From: Bacteroidota bacterium
GTDB lineage: Bacteria; Bacteroidota; Bacteroidia; Flavobacteriales_D; Sanyastnellaceae
Length of the DNA: 14,831 nt
Direction of reading: 5' to 3'
Assembly (NCBI GenBank): GCA_027618855.1
Contig: JAQCID010000004.1
Coordinates: forward strand, 1 to 14,831
Below the pieces are notes generated by a model, which did not search any database, was not told the DNA's origin, and saw only the letters and a list, made by a program, of their open reading frames with translations. The first letter of the stretch is position 1. Each line of letters starts with the position of its first letter. Positions 9,201 to 14,831 of this stretch are shown piece by piece. Position numbers and translations under genes: made by a program.

Positions 9201-9773
9201 AGAAGAGAAACGGGAAAGTATGTGGAGGAGACCATTTTAGAAACAGATTTCTCCATCTTAATTCCTGACCACTATGTGAGTGATATCCCAGAGCGCATTT
9301 CTCTGTACAGGGAGCTCGATGGACTGGATACGGAGCTTGCTTTGGCGGTCTATAAGGACAAGCTTGAGGATCGATTTGGTACGCTGCCCGAAGAAACGGA
9401 AGAACTCCTCATTACAATGCGATTGAGGTGGGTTTCTAGAATCCTGGGAATGGAAAAAGTAATTCTAAAGTCTGGAAAATTAATCGCAGCATTTGTGAGT
9501 GAAGAAGACAGTCCATATTTCCAGGGGCCCATGTTTGCACGCGTGCTCAACTACCTCAAAGACAACTCCCGAAATGCAAGTATGTACCAACGCAATGGAG
9601 CGCTTCGACTTAAAATAGAAAACATCAACTCCATACGCCTGGCACTCGGAATTTTTGAAGACATGGCGGGCATGAGTGCCGCAGAGGCCGCAGACATGAC
9701 AAGCGGAAGAAAAGCTGCCGAAATTGCATTAAAACGCAGTAAAGAGGAGAAAAACGCACAAAAAAGCGCTTAA
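6285..9773 (+). CDS. mfd: Transcription-repair coupling factor
   Basis: Mfd is a large ATP-dependent DNA translocase that removes RNA polymerase stalled at lesions and recruits UvrA for nucleotide excision repair. This copy is 1162 residues from the ATG at 6285, near the usual length; a TTG at 6273 is in frame but less likely. Order of domains: a UvrB-like region in about the first 350 residues (with GGIVDVFSF and YRIEFFGDEIE), the RNA polymerase interaction domain beginning VGDFVVHIDHGIG at 453, then the RecG-like motor. The motor has Walker A GDVGFGKTE at 602-610, DEEQ at 703-706, TATPIPRTL at 729-737 and motif VI RGRVGRS at 874-880. A C-terminal regulatory domain follows (about 990-1100), then a Lys/Ala-rich tail. 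All motor motifs are intact. truB begins one base after the stop. Confidence 0.97.
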   Translation: MRPDDLLNFYRRDARTGKLMRALENKGSKVELKGVVGSSLAFVAAGILEREAENKLAGSGELNHHVFVLEDKEHAAYFMNDLEQILVVNPRPIFLFPRSARVPYQEEVTENANVSMRAEVLNEINGGREGCIVVSYPGALSEKVITQKELSAQTFGLALGDNFTLDFLDEVFLEYGFEKVDFVYEPGQYAMRGGIVDVFSFSFDHPYRIEFFGDEIESIRKFDPVSQLSVNKRTRATIVPNVGDKKLHKHNEAFFSFIPSKSVVWMTDVKSCELGLEKELEKATAHYERLVGETKRTPPEDLYLDPDVFVGLIKDFSVVEFGGGTTFTDRLTIAYGMTEQPVFNKHFDMIATNLIANNRNGYVNVIVSGQATQLERLHDIFSDRQDDNGEKSPDVPYTPIPMELSQGFVDKDLKVLVYTDHQLFDRYHRFRLKDGFRKSKEALTIKEMMALEVGDFVVHIDHGIGEFSGLHKIEVNGKEQEAIRLSYKGGDVLYVSIHSLHRISKFTSKEGTKPSVNKLGTATWANTKAKTKTRVKQIAYDLLNLYAQRKASEGFAFAPDTYMQHELEASFMFEDTPDQNAATKAVKEDMEKVVPMDRLICGDVGFGKTEVAIRAAFKAATDGKQVAILVPTTILSMQHARSFARRLKDFPVTVDYVNRFKTGKALSETLAKVESGEVDILIGTHALVGKRIKFKDLGLLIVDEEQKFGVGVKDKLKTMRANVDTLTLTATPIPRTLQFSLMGARDLSIIRTAPPNRHPVETIVTTFNEEMIRDAISYEVSRGGQVYFVHNRVQNIKDVAGIIQRLCPDVRIGIGHGQMEGKKLEDVMARFIEGGYDVLVATTIIESGIDISNANTILINDAHKFGLSDLHQLRGRVGRSNRKAFCYLMAPPLSSLPAESRKRLQALEQFSDLGSGVQIAMRDLDIRGAGDLLGAEQSGFISDIGFEMYQRILADAVKELKEDKFNELFEEERRETGKYVEETILETDFSILIPDHYVSDIPERISLYRELDGLDTELALAVYKDKLEDRFGTLPEETEELLITMRLRWVSRILGMEKVILKSGKLIAAFVSEEDSPYFQGPMFARVLNYLKDNSRNASMYQRNGALRLKIENINSIRLALGIFEDMAGMSAAEAADMTSGRKAAEIALKRSKEEKNAQKSA

Positions 9774-9774
9774 A

Positions 9775-10560
9775 ATGTCAGAAATCGTAACTTTTCACAC
9801 CTTAGATGATTTCCTGGAAGGGCAGGTTTTTGTCATTGACAAGCCTTTGGAGTGGACAAGTTTCGATGTGGTCAATAAAGTCCGCGGAACCATTCGTCAC
9901 ACCTTTGATATTCGAAAAATCAAGGTCGGACACGCAGGCACACTAGATCCGCTTGCATCGGGTGTCTTAATCATTTGCACAGGTCGCAAAACGAAGACGA
10001 TAGACCTTATTCAGGCCGGAGAGAAAACCTATACTGGGACGATTCGGCTCGGGGTGACCACGCCTTCTTTCGATGCGGAGACAGAGGTCAACAACTGGGG
10101 AGATGAATCTCACATTGACAAACTAGATTTGGAATCTATTTCCCACGCTGCAACTCAAAATCTAATCGGTAATTTGGCGCAGATTCCTCCCCAATTTTCA
10201 GCAAAAAAAGTGGATGGAGTGACCGCATATAAAGCAGCGAGAAAAGGAAAAACCGTCGCGCTTCAACCCAAAGCTATCACGGTCGTGTCTTTTAAAATCA
10301 ATTCTTTCACCCAAGAGAAAATAAAGGGGGCAAATGACAAATCCCATCCAGTCGTTGATGTGGGATTTGAAATCGTTTGCTCAAAAGGGACGTATATAAG
10401 AGCGCTCGCAAGAGACCTGGGTGAGATCTTGAAAGTAGGCGGAACGTTAACCTCTTTAAGACGCACAAAAAATGGAAACTTTGATGTTGAAAATGCGTGG
10501 GATTTAACTGAATTACTTGAATCTGTCAAGTCTTGTGCACCTGCAACAAAAAATGAGTGA
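9775..10560 (+). CDS. truB: tRNA pseudouridine(55) synthase
   Basis: TruB converts U55 in the T-loop of most tRNAs to pseudouridine. The 261-residue protein shows the family start FVIDKPLEWTSFDVVNK (about 19-35) and the catalytic motif GHAGTLDPLASG, with Asp58 as the expected nucleophile. Later landmarks are YTGTIRLGV, IPPQFSAKKVDG, and CSKGTYIRALARDLG near the C-terminus. The protein is compact and ends shortly after the catalytic fold, without the longer C-terminal PUA domain of E. coli TruB; this short form is what I expect in Bacteroidota. The ATG at 9775 lies one base after the mfd stop, so the two genes are very probably co-transcribed. Confidence 0.96.
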   Translation: MSEIVTFHTLDDFLEGQVFVIDKPLEWTSFDVVNKVRGTIRHTFDIRKIKVGHAGTLDPLASGVLIICTGRKTKTIDLIQAGEKTYTGTIRLGVTTPSFDAETEVNNWGDESHIDKLDLESISHAATQNLIGNLAQIPPQFSAKKVDGVTAYKAARKGKTVALQPKAITVVSFKINSFTQEKIKGANDKSHPVVDVGFEIVCSKGTYIRALARDLGEILKVGGTLTSLRRTKNGNFDVENAWDLTELLESVKSCAPATKNE

Positions 10561-10566
10561 AAACAC

Positions 10567-10597
10567 TTGACTTGCATACTGTTTTTCATTAGTTTCG
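10567..10597 (+). promoter_or_regulatory. Candidate promoter for queA
   Basis: TTGACT at 10567-10572 is separated by 17 nt from TAGTTT(CG) at 10590-10597. The downstream box is one mismatch from the Bacteroidota -7 element TAnnTTTG, and the upstream TTG sits at a distance compatible with a -33 element. It lies in the 89-nt gap between truB and queA. Transcription would begin around 10602-10605, giving a 5' leader of about 45 nt that contains a small GC-rich hairpin. Confidence 0.45.
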
Positions 10598-10649
10598 CGC
10601 GCCGACAATCAAGCGTCGCAAAAACCCCACTCCCATGGCCGCTCAACGT

Positions 10650-11699
10650 ATGAAACTTTCGCATTTTCGATTCGACCTTCCGGAAGAACAAATTGCACAA
10701 TATCCGCTAGAAAATCGTGACGACAGCCGCATGATGATCGTGGATAAAAAGACAGGTAAGTTTGAACATAAGATGTTCAAAGACATTATCGACATGTACG
10801 ATGAGGGTGATGTGTTTGTCGCAAATGACACCAAGGTTTTCCCTGCTCGTTTATATGGAAATAAGGAGAAGACAGGAGCTGTAATAGAGGTGTTTTTACT
10901 TCGTGAATTAAACGAGGAAAGCAGACTTTGGGATGTGCTCGTTGATCCTGCACGTAAAATACGTATCGGAAACAAACTCTATTTCGGTGACAACGATGAA
11001 CTCGTTGCTGAGGTAATCGACAACACCACCTCTCGTGGCCGCACACTTCGCTTCTTGTTTGAAGGAACCTCCGCTGAGTTTATGGCAAAAATCGTCTCAC
11101 TGGGCGAGACCCCTCTGCCCCGCTACATCGATCGTGGAACGGAGGACATTGACATCGAACGGTTTCAAACCATTTATGCCAAAACAGAAGGCGCCGTAGC
11201 TGCACCTACCGCTGGACTTCATTTCTCAAAGCAGCTTTTGAAGCGTTTGGAAATTAAGGGCATCGACATGTCATTTATCACGCTACATATCGGTCTGGGT
11301 ACATTTAGAGAGGTACAAGTTGAAGACATTACAAAACACAAAGTCGACAGTGAGCAACTGATCATCGGCAAAGATTGTGTCAATCGCGTGAACCAAGCAA
11401 AAAAGGAAGGCCGTCGCATATGCGCTATCGGTACGACTGCAATGCGCGCGATGGAAACTTCTGTAAGTACCACACAAACGCTCAAGCCATTTAAAGGATG
11501 GACAAATAAATTCATCTATCCGAAATACGACTTCAGTGTGGCAGACAGTTTGCTCACAAACTTCCATACACCTCAATCCACACTCCTCATGCTTCAATCT
11601 GCTTTCACAGGTCACGAGCTTATTATGGAGGCGTACAATGAGGCCATCAAAGAAGGTTACCGTTTCTACGCATACGGTGACGCTCTGCTTATTAAGTAA
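10650..11699 (+). CDS. queA: S-adenosylmethionine:tRNA ribosyltransferase-isomerase
   Basis: QueA transfers and isomerises the ribosyl part of S-adenosylmethionine onto 7-aminomethyl-7-deazaguanine in tRNA, making epoxyqueuosine in the queuosine pathway. From the ATG at 10650 ([19 protein letters not shown]) the protein is 349 residues, the normal length. An in-frame ATG at 10635 would add only five residues and is less typical. Family motifs include [32 protein letters not shown], the signature [18 protein letters not shown]-like [11 protein letters not shown], and the C-terminal [13 protein letters not shown] and AYGDALLI. truB, another tRNA modification gene, is upstream; an intergenic promoter suggests queA can also be expressed separately. 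Confidence 0.97.
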   Translation: MKLSHFRFDLPEEQIAQYPLENRDDSRMMIVDKKTGKFEHKMFKDIIDMYDEGDVFVANDTKVFPARLYGNKEKTGAVIEVFLLRELNEESRLWDVLVDPARKIRIGNKLYFGDNDELVAEVIDNTTSRGRTLRFLFEGTSAEFMAKIVSLGETPLPRYIDRGTEDIDIERFQTIYAKTEGAVAAPTAGLHFSKQLLKRLEIKGIDMSFITLHIGLGTFREVQVEDITKHKVDSEQLIIGKDCVNRVNQAKKEGRRICAIGTTAMRAMETSVSTTQTLKPFKGWTNKFIYPKYDFSVADSLLTNFHTPQSTLLMLQSAFTGHELIMEAYNEAIKEGYRFYAYGDALLIK

Positions 11700-11711
11700 C
11701 CTGATTGGGGT

Positions 11712-11719
11712 TATCTTTG
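11712..11719 (+). promoter_or_regulatory. -7 promoter element immediately before the redoxin gene
   Basis: TATCTTTG matches the Bacteroidota TAnnTTTG -7 element exactly and ends only 4 nt before the ATG at 11724. If it is used, transcription would start at or within a few bases of the start codon, producing a leaderless or nearly leaderless mRNA. No convincing -33 element is visible in the end of queA. Confidence 0.6.
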
Positions 11720-11723
11720 CCCC

Positions 11724-12347
11724 ATGAAAAAATTCCTTTTTGGTTTTCTTGCCTCTGCTCTATTTGTCGTTTCTGGCCATGGCCAAACCTTAAATATCGG
11801 AGACCCTGCACCCTCTGCATCATACAAAATGATGAACATCGATGGGACCCTTGTGTCTATCGAAGATGTCAAAAAAGACAATGGGGCTTTGGTCATCTTT
11901 ACATGCAATTCATGTCCTTTCGTAGTAGGTAGAGGCGAAACAACTGAAGGTTGGGAAGGCCGATACAATAAAATCATCGAGTTAGCTTCTGACAATGGAT
12001 TCGGCACGTTGCTTGTGAATTCTAATTCCGCAAGAAGAGATGGAACCGACAGTTTTGTAGAAATGAAAAGTCACGCGATGGAAATGGGATATCTGGCGCC
12101 ATACGTATTGGACGAAGAAAGCAAGCTCGCAAATAATTTTTCAGCACGCACTACACCTCACGTGTTCCTTTTCAATGCAGACCTCGAGCTTATCTATGTC
12201 GGATCTATTGACGACAATGTAGACAGCGCTGAGGGAGTGGAGGAACATTTTCTGAAAGATGCAATCACGCGCTCGGCAGAAGGCAAGCGAATCAAAACCA
12301 CATCCACCAAAGCAGTGGGTTGCTCTATCAAAAGAGCGAAGAGTTAA
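11724..12347 (+). CDS. Exported thioredoxin-fold protein (peroxiredoxin-like, PRX_like1 type)
   Basis: A 207-residue protein with a Sec signal peptide (MKKFLFGFLASALFVVSGHGQ, probable cleavage near residue 21), so it should act in the periplasm. The mature part begins LNIGDPAPSASYKM, typical of AhpC/TSA and redoxin domains, and has a CxxC active site CNSCPFV with Cys61 and Cys64. TTPHVFLFNADLELIYVG contains the cis-proline found in thioredoxin folds. A third cysteine, Cys200, lies in a GCSIKR motif near the C-terminus that I recall as conserved in PRX_like1 proteins. A thiol-disulfide or peroxide-reducing role is likely, but the substrate is unknown. It is convergent with the downstream carboxylase gene, with 17 nt between the two stops, and has its own promoter element directly before the start. 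Confidence 0.88.
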   Translation: MKKFLFGFLASALFVVSGHGQTLNIGDPAPSASYKMMNIDGTLVSIEDVKKDNGALVIFTCNSCPFVVGRGETTEGWEGRYNKIIELASDNGFGTLLVNSNSARRDGTDSFVEMKSHAMEMGYLAPYVLDEESKLANNFSARTTPHVFLFNADLELIYVGSIDDNVDSAEGVEEHFLKDAITRSAEGKRIKTTSTKAVGCSIKRAKS

Positions 12348-12364
12348 GAGTTAAAGAAGTTTTT

Positions 12365-13921
12365 CTAAAGTGGAATGTTTCCGTGCTTTTTGCGCGGGGT
12401 ATTCCTCACCTTGTTCTTGAGCATGTCGAAAGCACGTATCAGCTTCTCTCGTGTGTCTGAAGGCGTGATCACCTCGTCTACATACCCTCTTGATGCGGCG
12501 TTATATGGGTGGGCAAAGAGCTCCGCATACTCGGCTTCCTTCTCAGCAAGTTTGGCTGCAGGATCTGTGGCCGAAGAAATCTCCTTTCGGAATATAATCT
12601 CCGCCGCACCTTTGGCGCCCATCACCGCAATCTCGGCGGTAGGCCAGCTGTAAACCATGTCTGCTCCGATGTTCCGACTGTTCATCACATCGTAAGCACC
12701 CCCGTATGCCTTCCGAGTAATGACCGTAATGCGAGGAACCGTTGCTTCGGAGAAGGCATAGAGCAATTTCGCGCCGTTTGTAATGATCCCGTTCCACTCT
12801 TGATCGGTTCCAGGCAAGAACCCCGGAACATCTTCTAGCACGAGGAGAGGAACATTGAAGGCGTCACACGTTCGAACGAAACGCGCTGCTTTTTTCGAGG
12901 CCTGGATGTCCAAAACGCCCGCCAGAAACGCCGGTTGATTTGCGACAACTCCAATAGATCGACCAGCGAGTCGTGCGAACCCGACGACGATGTTTTCAGC
13001 GTAATCTTTTTGGACTTCTAGAAAAGAATCCGCATCCGAAATTTCAAAAATGGCTTCACGAATATCGTACGGTTGTTGTGCGCTCTCGGGGATGAGCGTG
13101 TCTAATTTCTCCCGCTTTTCATTTGTCGTATTCTGATAATTCAGGAGCAATGGATCCTCCTCACAATTCTGTGGAAGGAAACTTAGAATCTGCTTTGCCT
13201 GCTCGATCGCTGCCGCCTCGTGGGGAGCTGTAAAGTGCGTGACGCCTGATTTCGTGGCATGGGTTTTTGCGCCTCCCAACTCCTCCGAAGTAACCTCCTC
13301 ATGGGTCACGGTTTTCACAACGTTTGGCCCTGTCACAAACATATAAGACGACCCCTCCACCATCAATGTAAAATCTGTAAGAGCCGGAGAGTACACCGCT
13401 CCTCCCGCACACGGGCCGAGGATAAGCGAAAGCTGAGGCACTACCCCACTCGCCCGCACGTTGCGGTGAAAAATATCAGCGTATCCACCCAAACTCACTA
13501 CCCCCTCCTGAATCCTTGCCCCACCACTGTCGTTCAGCCCCACCACGGGCGCTCCATTCTCCAGTGCGAGGTCCATAATCTTACAAATCTTCTCGGCATG
13601 TGCTTCCGCCAGAGACCCTCCCAAAACGGTAAAATCTTGACTGAAGACATAGATCAGTCTCCCATTGACCTTCCCATATCCCGTCACCACTCCGTCCCCT
13701 AAAAACTTCTGTTTGTCTAGCCCGAAGTTTGTGGACCTATGCGTGACGAGCATCCCCAACTCCTCAAAAGTACCTGGATCCAACAACAAACTGATGCGCT
13801 CTCGCGCGGTGAGTTTGCCTTTTGCATGTTGAGCCTCGATCCGCTTCTCCCCTCCCCCTACGAGCGCTTCGGCCCGCATACTCTCAAGTCGTTCAATTGG
13901 CGTTTTTTGCTTGTCTTGCAT
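12365..13921 (-). CDS. pccB: Propionyl-CoA carboxylase beta chain (carboxyltransferase subunit)
   Basis: The 518-residue carboxyltransferase subunit of a biotin-dependent acyl-CoA carboxylase, transferring CO2 from carboxybiotin to propionyl-CoA to give methylmalonyl-CoA. The N-terminal half has the region [17 protein letters not shown] and the acyl-CoA-binding [11 protein letters not shown] (about 169-179). The C-terminal half has [13 protein letters not shown] and [11 protein letters not shown] (403-413). Asp411 matches the aspartate that in actinobacterial PccB favours propionyl-CoA over acetyl-CoA. The length fits the family. Biotin carboxylase and biotin carrier subunits are not in the window, so they must be encoded elsewhere. 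The homologous methylmalonyl-CoA decarboxylase alpha subunit is an alternative reading. The gene is convergent with the redoxin gene and divergent from the recombinase gene. TAAATTAG (minus strand, 13933-13926) is one base off a -7 element and only 5 nt before the ATG. Confidence 0.92.
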   Translation of the reverse strand: MQDKQKTPIERLESMRAEALVGGGEKRIEAQHAKGKLTARERISLLLDPGTFEELGMLVTHRSTNFGLDKQKFLGDGVVTGYGKVNGRLIYVFSQDFTVLGGSLAEAHAEKICKIMDLALENGAPVVGLNDSGGARIQEGVVSLGGYADIFHRNVRASGVVPQLSLILGPCAGGAVYSPALTDFTLMVEGSSYMFVTGPNVVKTVTHEEVTSEELGGAKTHATKSGVTHFTAPHEAAAIEQAKQILSFLPQNCEEDPLLLNYQNTTNEKREKLDTLIPESAQQPYDIREAIFEISDADSFLEVQKDYAENIVVGFARLAGRSIGVVANQPAFLAGVLDIQASKKAARFVRTCDAFNVPLLVLEDVPGFLPGTDQEWNGIITNGAKLLYAFSEATVPRITVITRKAYGGAYDVMNSRNIGADMVYSWPTAEIAVMGAKGAAEIIFRKEISSATDPAAKLAEKEAEYAELFAHPYNAASRGYVDEVITPSDTREKLIRAFDMLKNKVRNTPRKKHGNIPL

Positions 13922-14080
13922 GTCGCTAATTTACTGCATCGACACGAAGATTGAATATCACTTTTTATAAACACCTCGAGTTGCGTGCCATTCTCAACAT
14001 TTAGAACAACGTTGATGAACCTAAAGCTACCCGTCACAAAATCACATGATTATTTCATGGTTCTGATTGTATTAAAGTGA
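13922..14080. other. Divergent intergenic region between pccB and the recombinase gene
   Basis: This 159-nt stretch is the longest non-coding interval in the window and must hold promoters for both divergent genes. I see a near-consensus -7 element for pccB on the minus strand next to its start, and two short inverted repeats: TCAAC-N12-GTTGA (13994-14015) and CATGA-N5-TCATG (14045-14059). No tRNA, attachment site core, integron attI/attC-like structure or terminator could be recognised. Confidence 0.6.
14045..14059. repeat. Short inverted repeat CATGA-TTATT-TCATG before the recombinase gene
   Basis: A perfect 5-bp inverted repeat around a 5-nt spacer, 21 nt before the recombinase ATG. It is the right size and place for a dimeric repressor operator, but five-base arms can arise by chance and no second copy was found. 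Confidence 0.3.
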
Positions 14081-14831
14081 ATGCAAAAAGAAATCACAGA
14101 AGAATACTCAAAAAAACTACTTCATCGGAGGTACAGCACTAACACCCAAAAGACATATCTCAGTCTATTCAAAAAATTTGTTTTGTTTTTCAAATCCCGA
14201 CAGATAGATGAAATCACAAAGCCCGAAATCGAGGAATATATTTACTTTCTCATTCAATCAAAAGACATCAGTTTCAGTACACAAAATCAGATCGTAAATG
14301 CCATTAAATTTTATTACGAACATGTCCTCAAAAGAGAGCGACTCACCTATTGGATAGACAGGCCTCGGAAGGCATTCAAGCTGCCCACAGTCATCAGTGA
14401 GCAGTCGATTCTACGCATGCTAGAAGACACGAAAAATATCAAGCACAAATGCATCATCGCTTTGCTGTATTCAAGCGGTCTTAGGAGGTCAGAACTTCTC
14501 AATTTAAAAAAAGGAGATATCGATTATGAACGAATGATGATTACTGTCAGAGGTGGAAAAGGGAATCGCGACCGAGTTTCGCTTCTTTCCGAAACATTTA
14601 TGAAAACCCTTATTGAATACATCCGAATATATAATCCGAAGTACTGGTTTTTTGAGGGGCCCTCTAAGAAAAAATACAGTGGAAGCTCCGTACTTAACAT
14701 CGTCAAACGAGCAGCTCAAAGAGCAGGTATCGCACAGAAAGTCACTCCGCATACGCTCAGGCATAGTTTTGCGACTCATCTATTAGAACACGGCACAGAT
14801 GTGAGATATGTACAAGAGTTGTTAGGACACT
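14081..14831 (+). CDS. Tyrosine recombinase/integrase, 3' end outside window
   Basis: The first 250 residues of a site-specific tyrosine recombinase, open to the window end. An N-terminal SAM-like core-binding domain (about 1-95) begins with the pattern RRYSTNTQKTYLSLFKKF typical of Phage_int_SAM_4-type integrases. The catalytic domain shows Arg135 in SSGLRRSELLNL, Lys160 in the GGKGNRDR hairpin, His224 and Arg227 in TPHTLRHSFATHLLE, and His250 in LLGH. Only the nucleophilic tyrosine, expected about 9 residues later, lies beyond the end. The box II region resembles integron integrases, but the extra IntI-specific segment between the catalytic lysine and box II is absent. It is therefore more likely a Xer-like or mobile-element recombinase. 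The ATG at 14081 has no Shine-Dalgarno; translation stays open throughout. Confidence 0.9.
   Translation, partial: MQKEITEEYSKKLLHRRYSTNTQKTYLSLFKKFVLFFKSRQIDEITKPEIEEYIYFLIQSKDISFSTQNQIVNAIKFYYEHVLKRERLTYWIDRPRKAFKLPTVISEQSILRMLEDTKNIKHKCIIALLYSSGLRRSELLNLKKGDIDYERMMITVRGGKGNRDRVSLLSETFMKTLIEYIRIYNPKYWFFEGPSKKKYSGSSVLNIVKRAAQRAGIAQKVTPHTLRHSFATHLLEHGTDVRYVQELLGH

Noticed and set aside
10555..10570. Terminator hairpin after truB (AGTG-AAAA-CACT)
   Set aside because: The stem is only four Watson-Crick pairs, is not GC-rich and has no adjacent T tract; it overlaps the candidate -35 box.
10601..10632. PreQ1-I riboswitch before queA
   Set aside because: A hairpin followed by an A-rich tail is present, but the loop AATCAAGC cannot form the required pseudoknot with the C-rich tail, and queA is not a usual PreQ1 riboswitch target.
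10263..10700. 145-codon minus-strand open frame across truB, the gap and queA
   Set aside because: It is antisense to two unmistakable genes and has no recognisable protein features.
12348..12364. Bidirectional terminator between the redoxin gene and pccB
   Set aside because: The 17-nt gap and flanking bases show a T run but no convincing inverted repeat.
13259..13702. 147-codon plus-strand open frame inside pccB
   Set aside because: It is antisense to the conserved carboxyltransferase domain, and its product is rich in Cys, His and Arg as expected for a shadow frame.
14081..14831. Integron integrase (IntI)
   Set aside because: Box II is similar, but the additional IntI segment between the catalytic lysine and HTLRH is absent and no attI or attC-like sites are seen.

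Overview
The window looks like a chromosomal segment of a Bacteroidota bacterium, most likely a member of the Flavobacteriales; the family level is a guess. Evidence: a DUF4286 gene directly before rsmA, proteins whose closest remembered relatives are flavobacterial, start codons almost without Shine-Dalgarno sequences, and matches to the Bacteroidota -7 promoter element TAnnTTTG before some genes. Base composition is moderate, not extremely AT-rich.

Layout: (1) 1-150 is the 3' end of rpmA (ribosomal protein L27), closed by a strong UUCG-loop terminator. (2) 265-5155 is a compact plus-strand block: serS, a small putative lipoprotein, an exported TPR protein, a DUF4286 protein and rsmA. The last four genes are joined by three successive ATGA stop/start overlaps. 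(3) 5224-10560 holds fbp, mfd and truB, with mfd and truB one base apart. (4) queA (10650-11699) follows an 89-nt gap with a plausible promoter, and then comes an exported thioredoxin/peroxiredoxin-like protein (11724-12347) whose start codon lies 4 nt after a perfect -7 element. (5) A propionyl-CoA carboxylase beta subunit gene lies on the minus strand (12365-13921), convergent with the redox gene. (6) After a 159-nt divergent intergenic region, a tyrosine recombinase gene starts at 14081 and runs off the end of the window.

Most genes are housekeeping: translation and RNA modification (L27, SerRS, RsmA, TruB, QueA), transcription-coupled repair (Mfd), gluconeogenesis (FBPase) and propionate/odd-chain carbon metabolism (PccB). 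The parts without an assigned function are the lipoprotein/TPR pair embedded in the translation-related operon, the DUF4286 protein, and the envelope redox protein. The recombinase at the right edge may mark the start of an accessory region, but nothing beyond it can be seen. I found no CRISPR array, tRNA, rRNA, insertion sequence or clear undescribed system inside the window.
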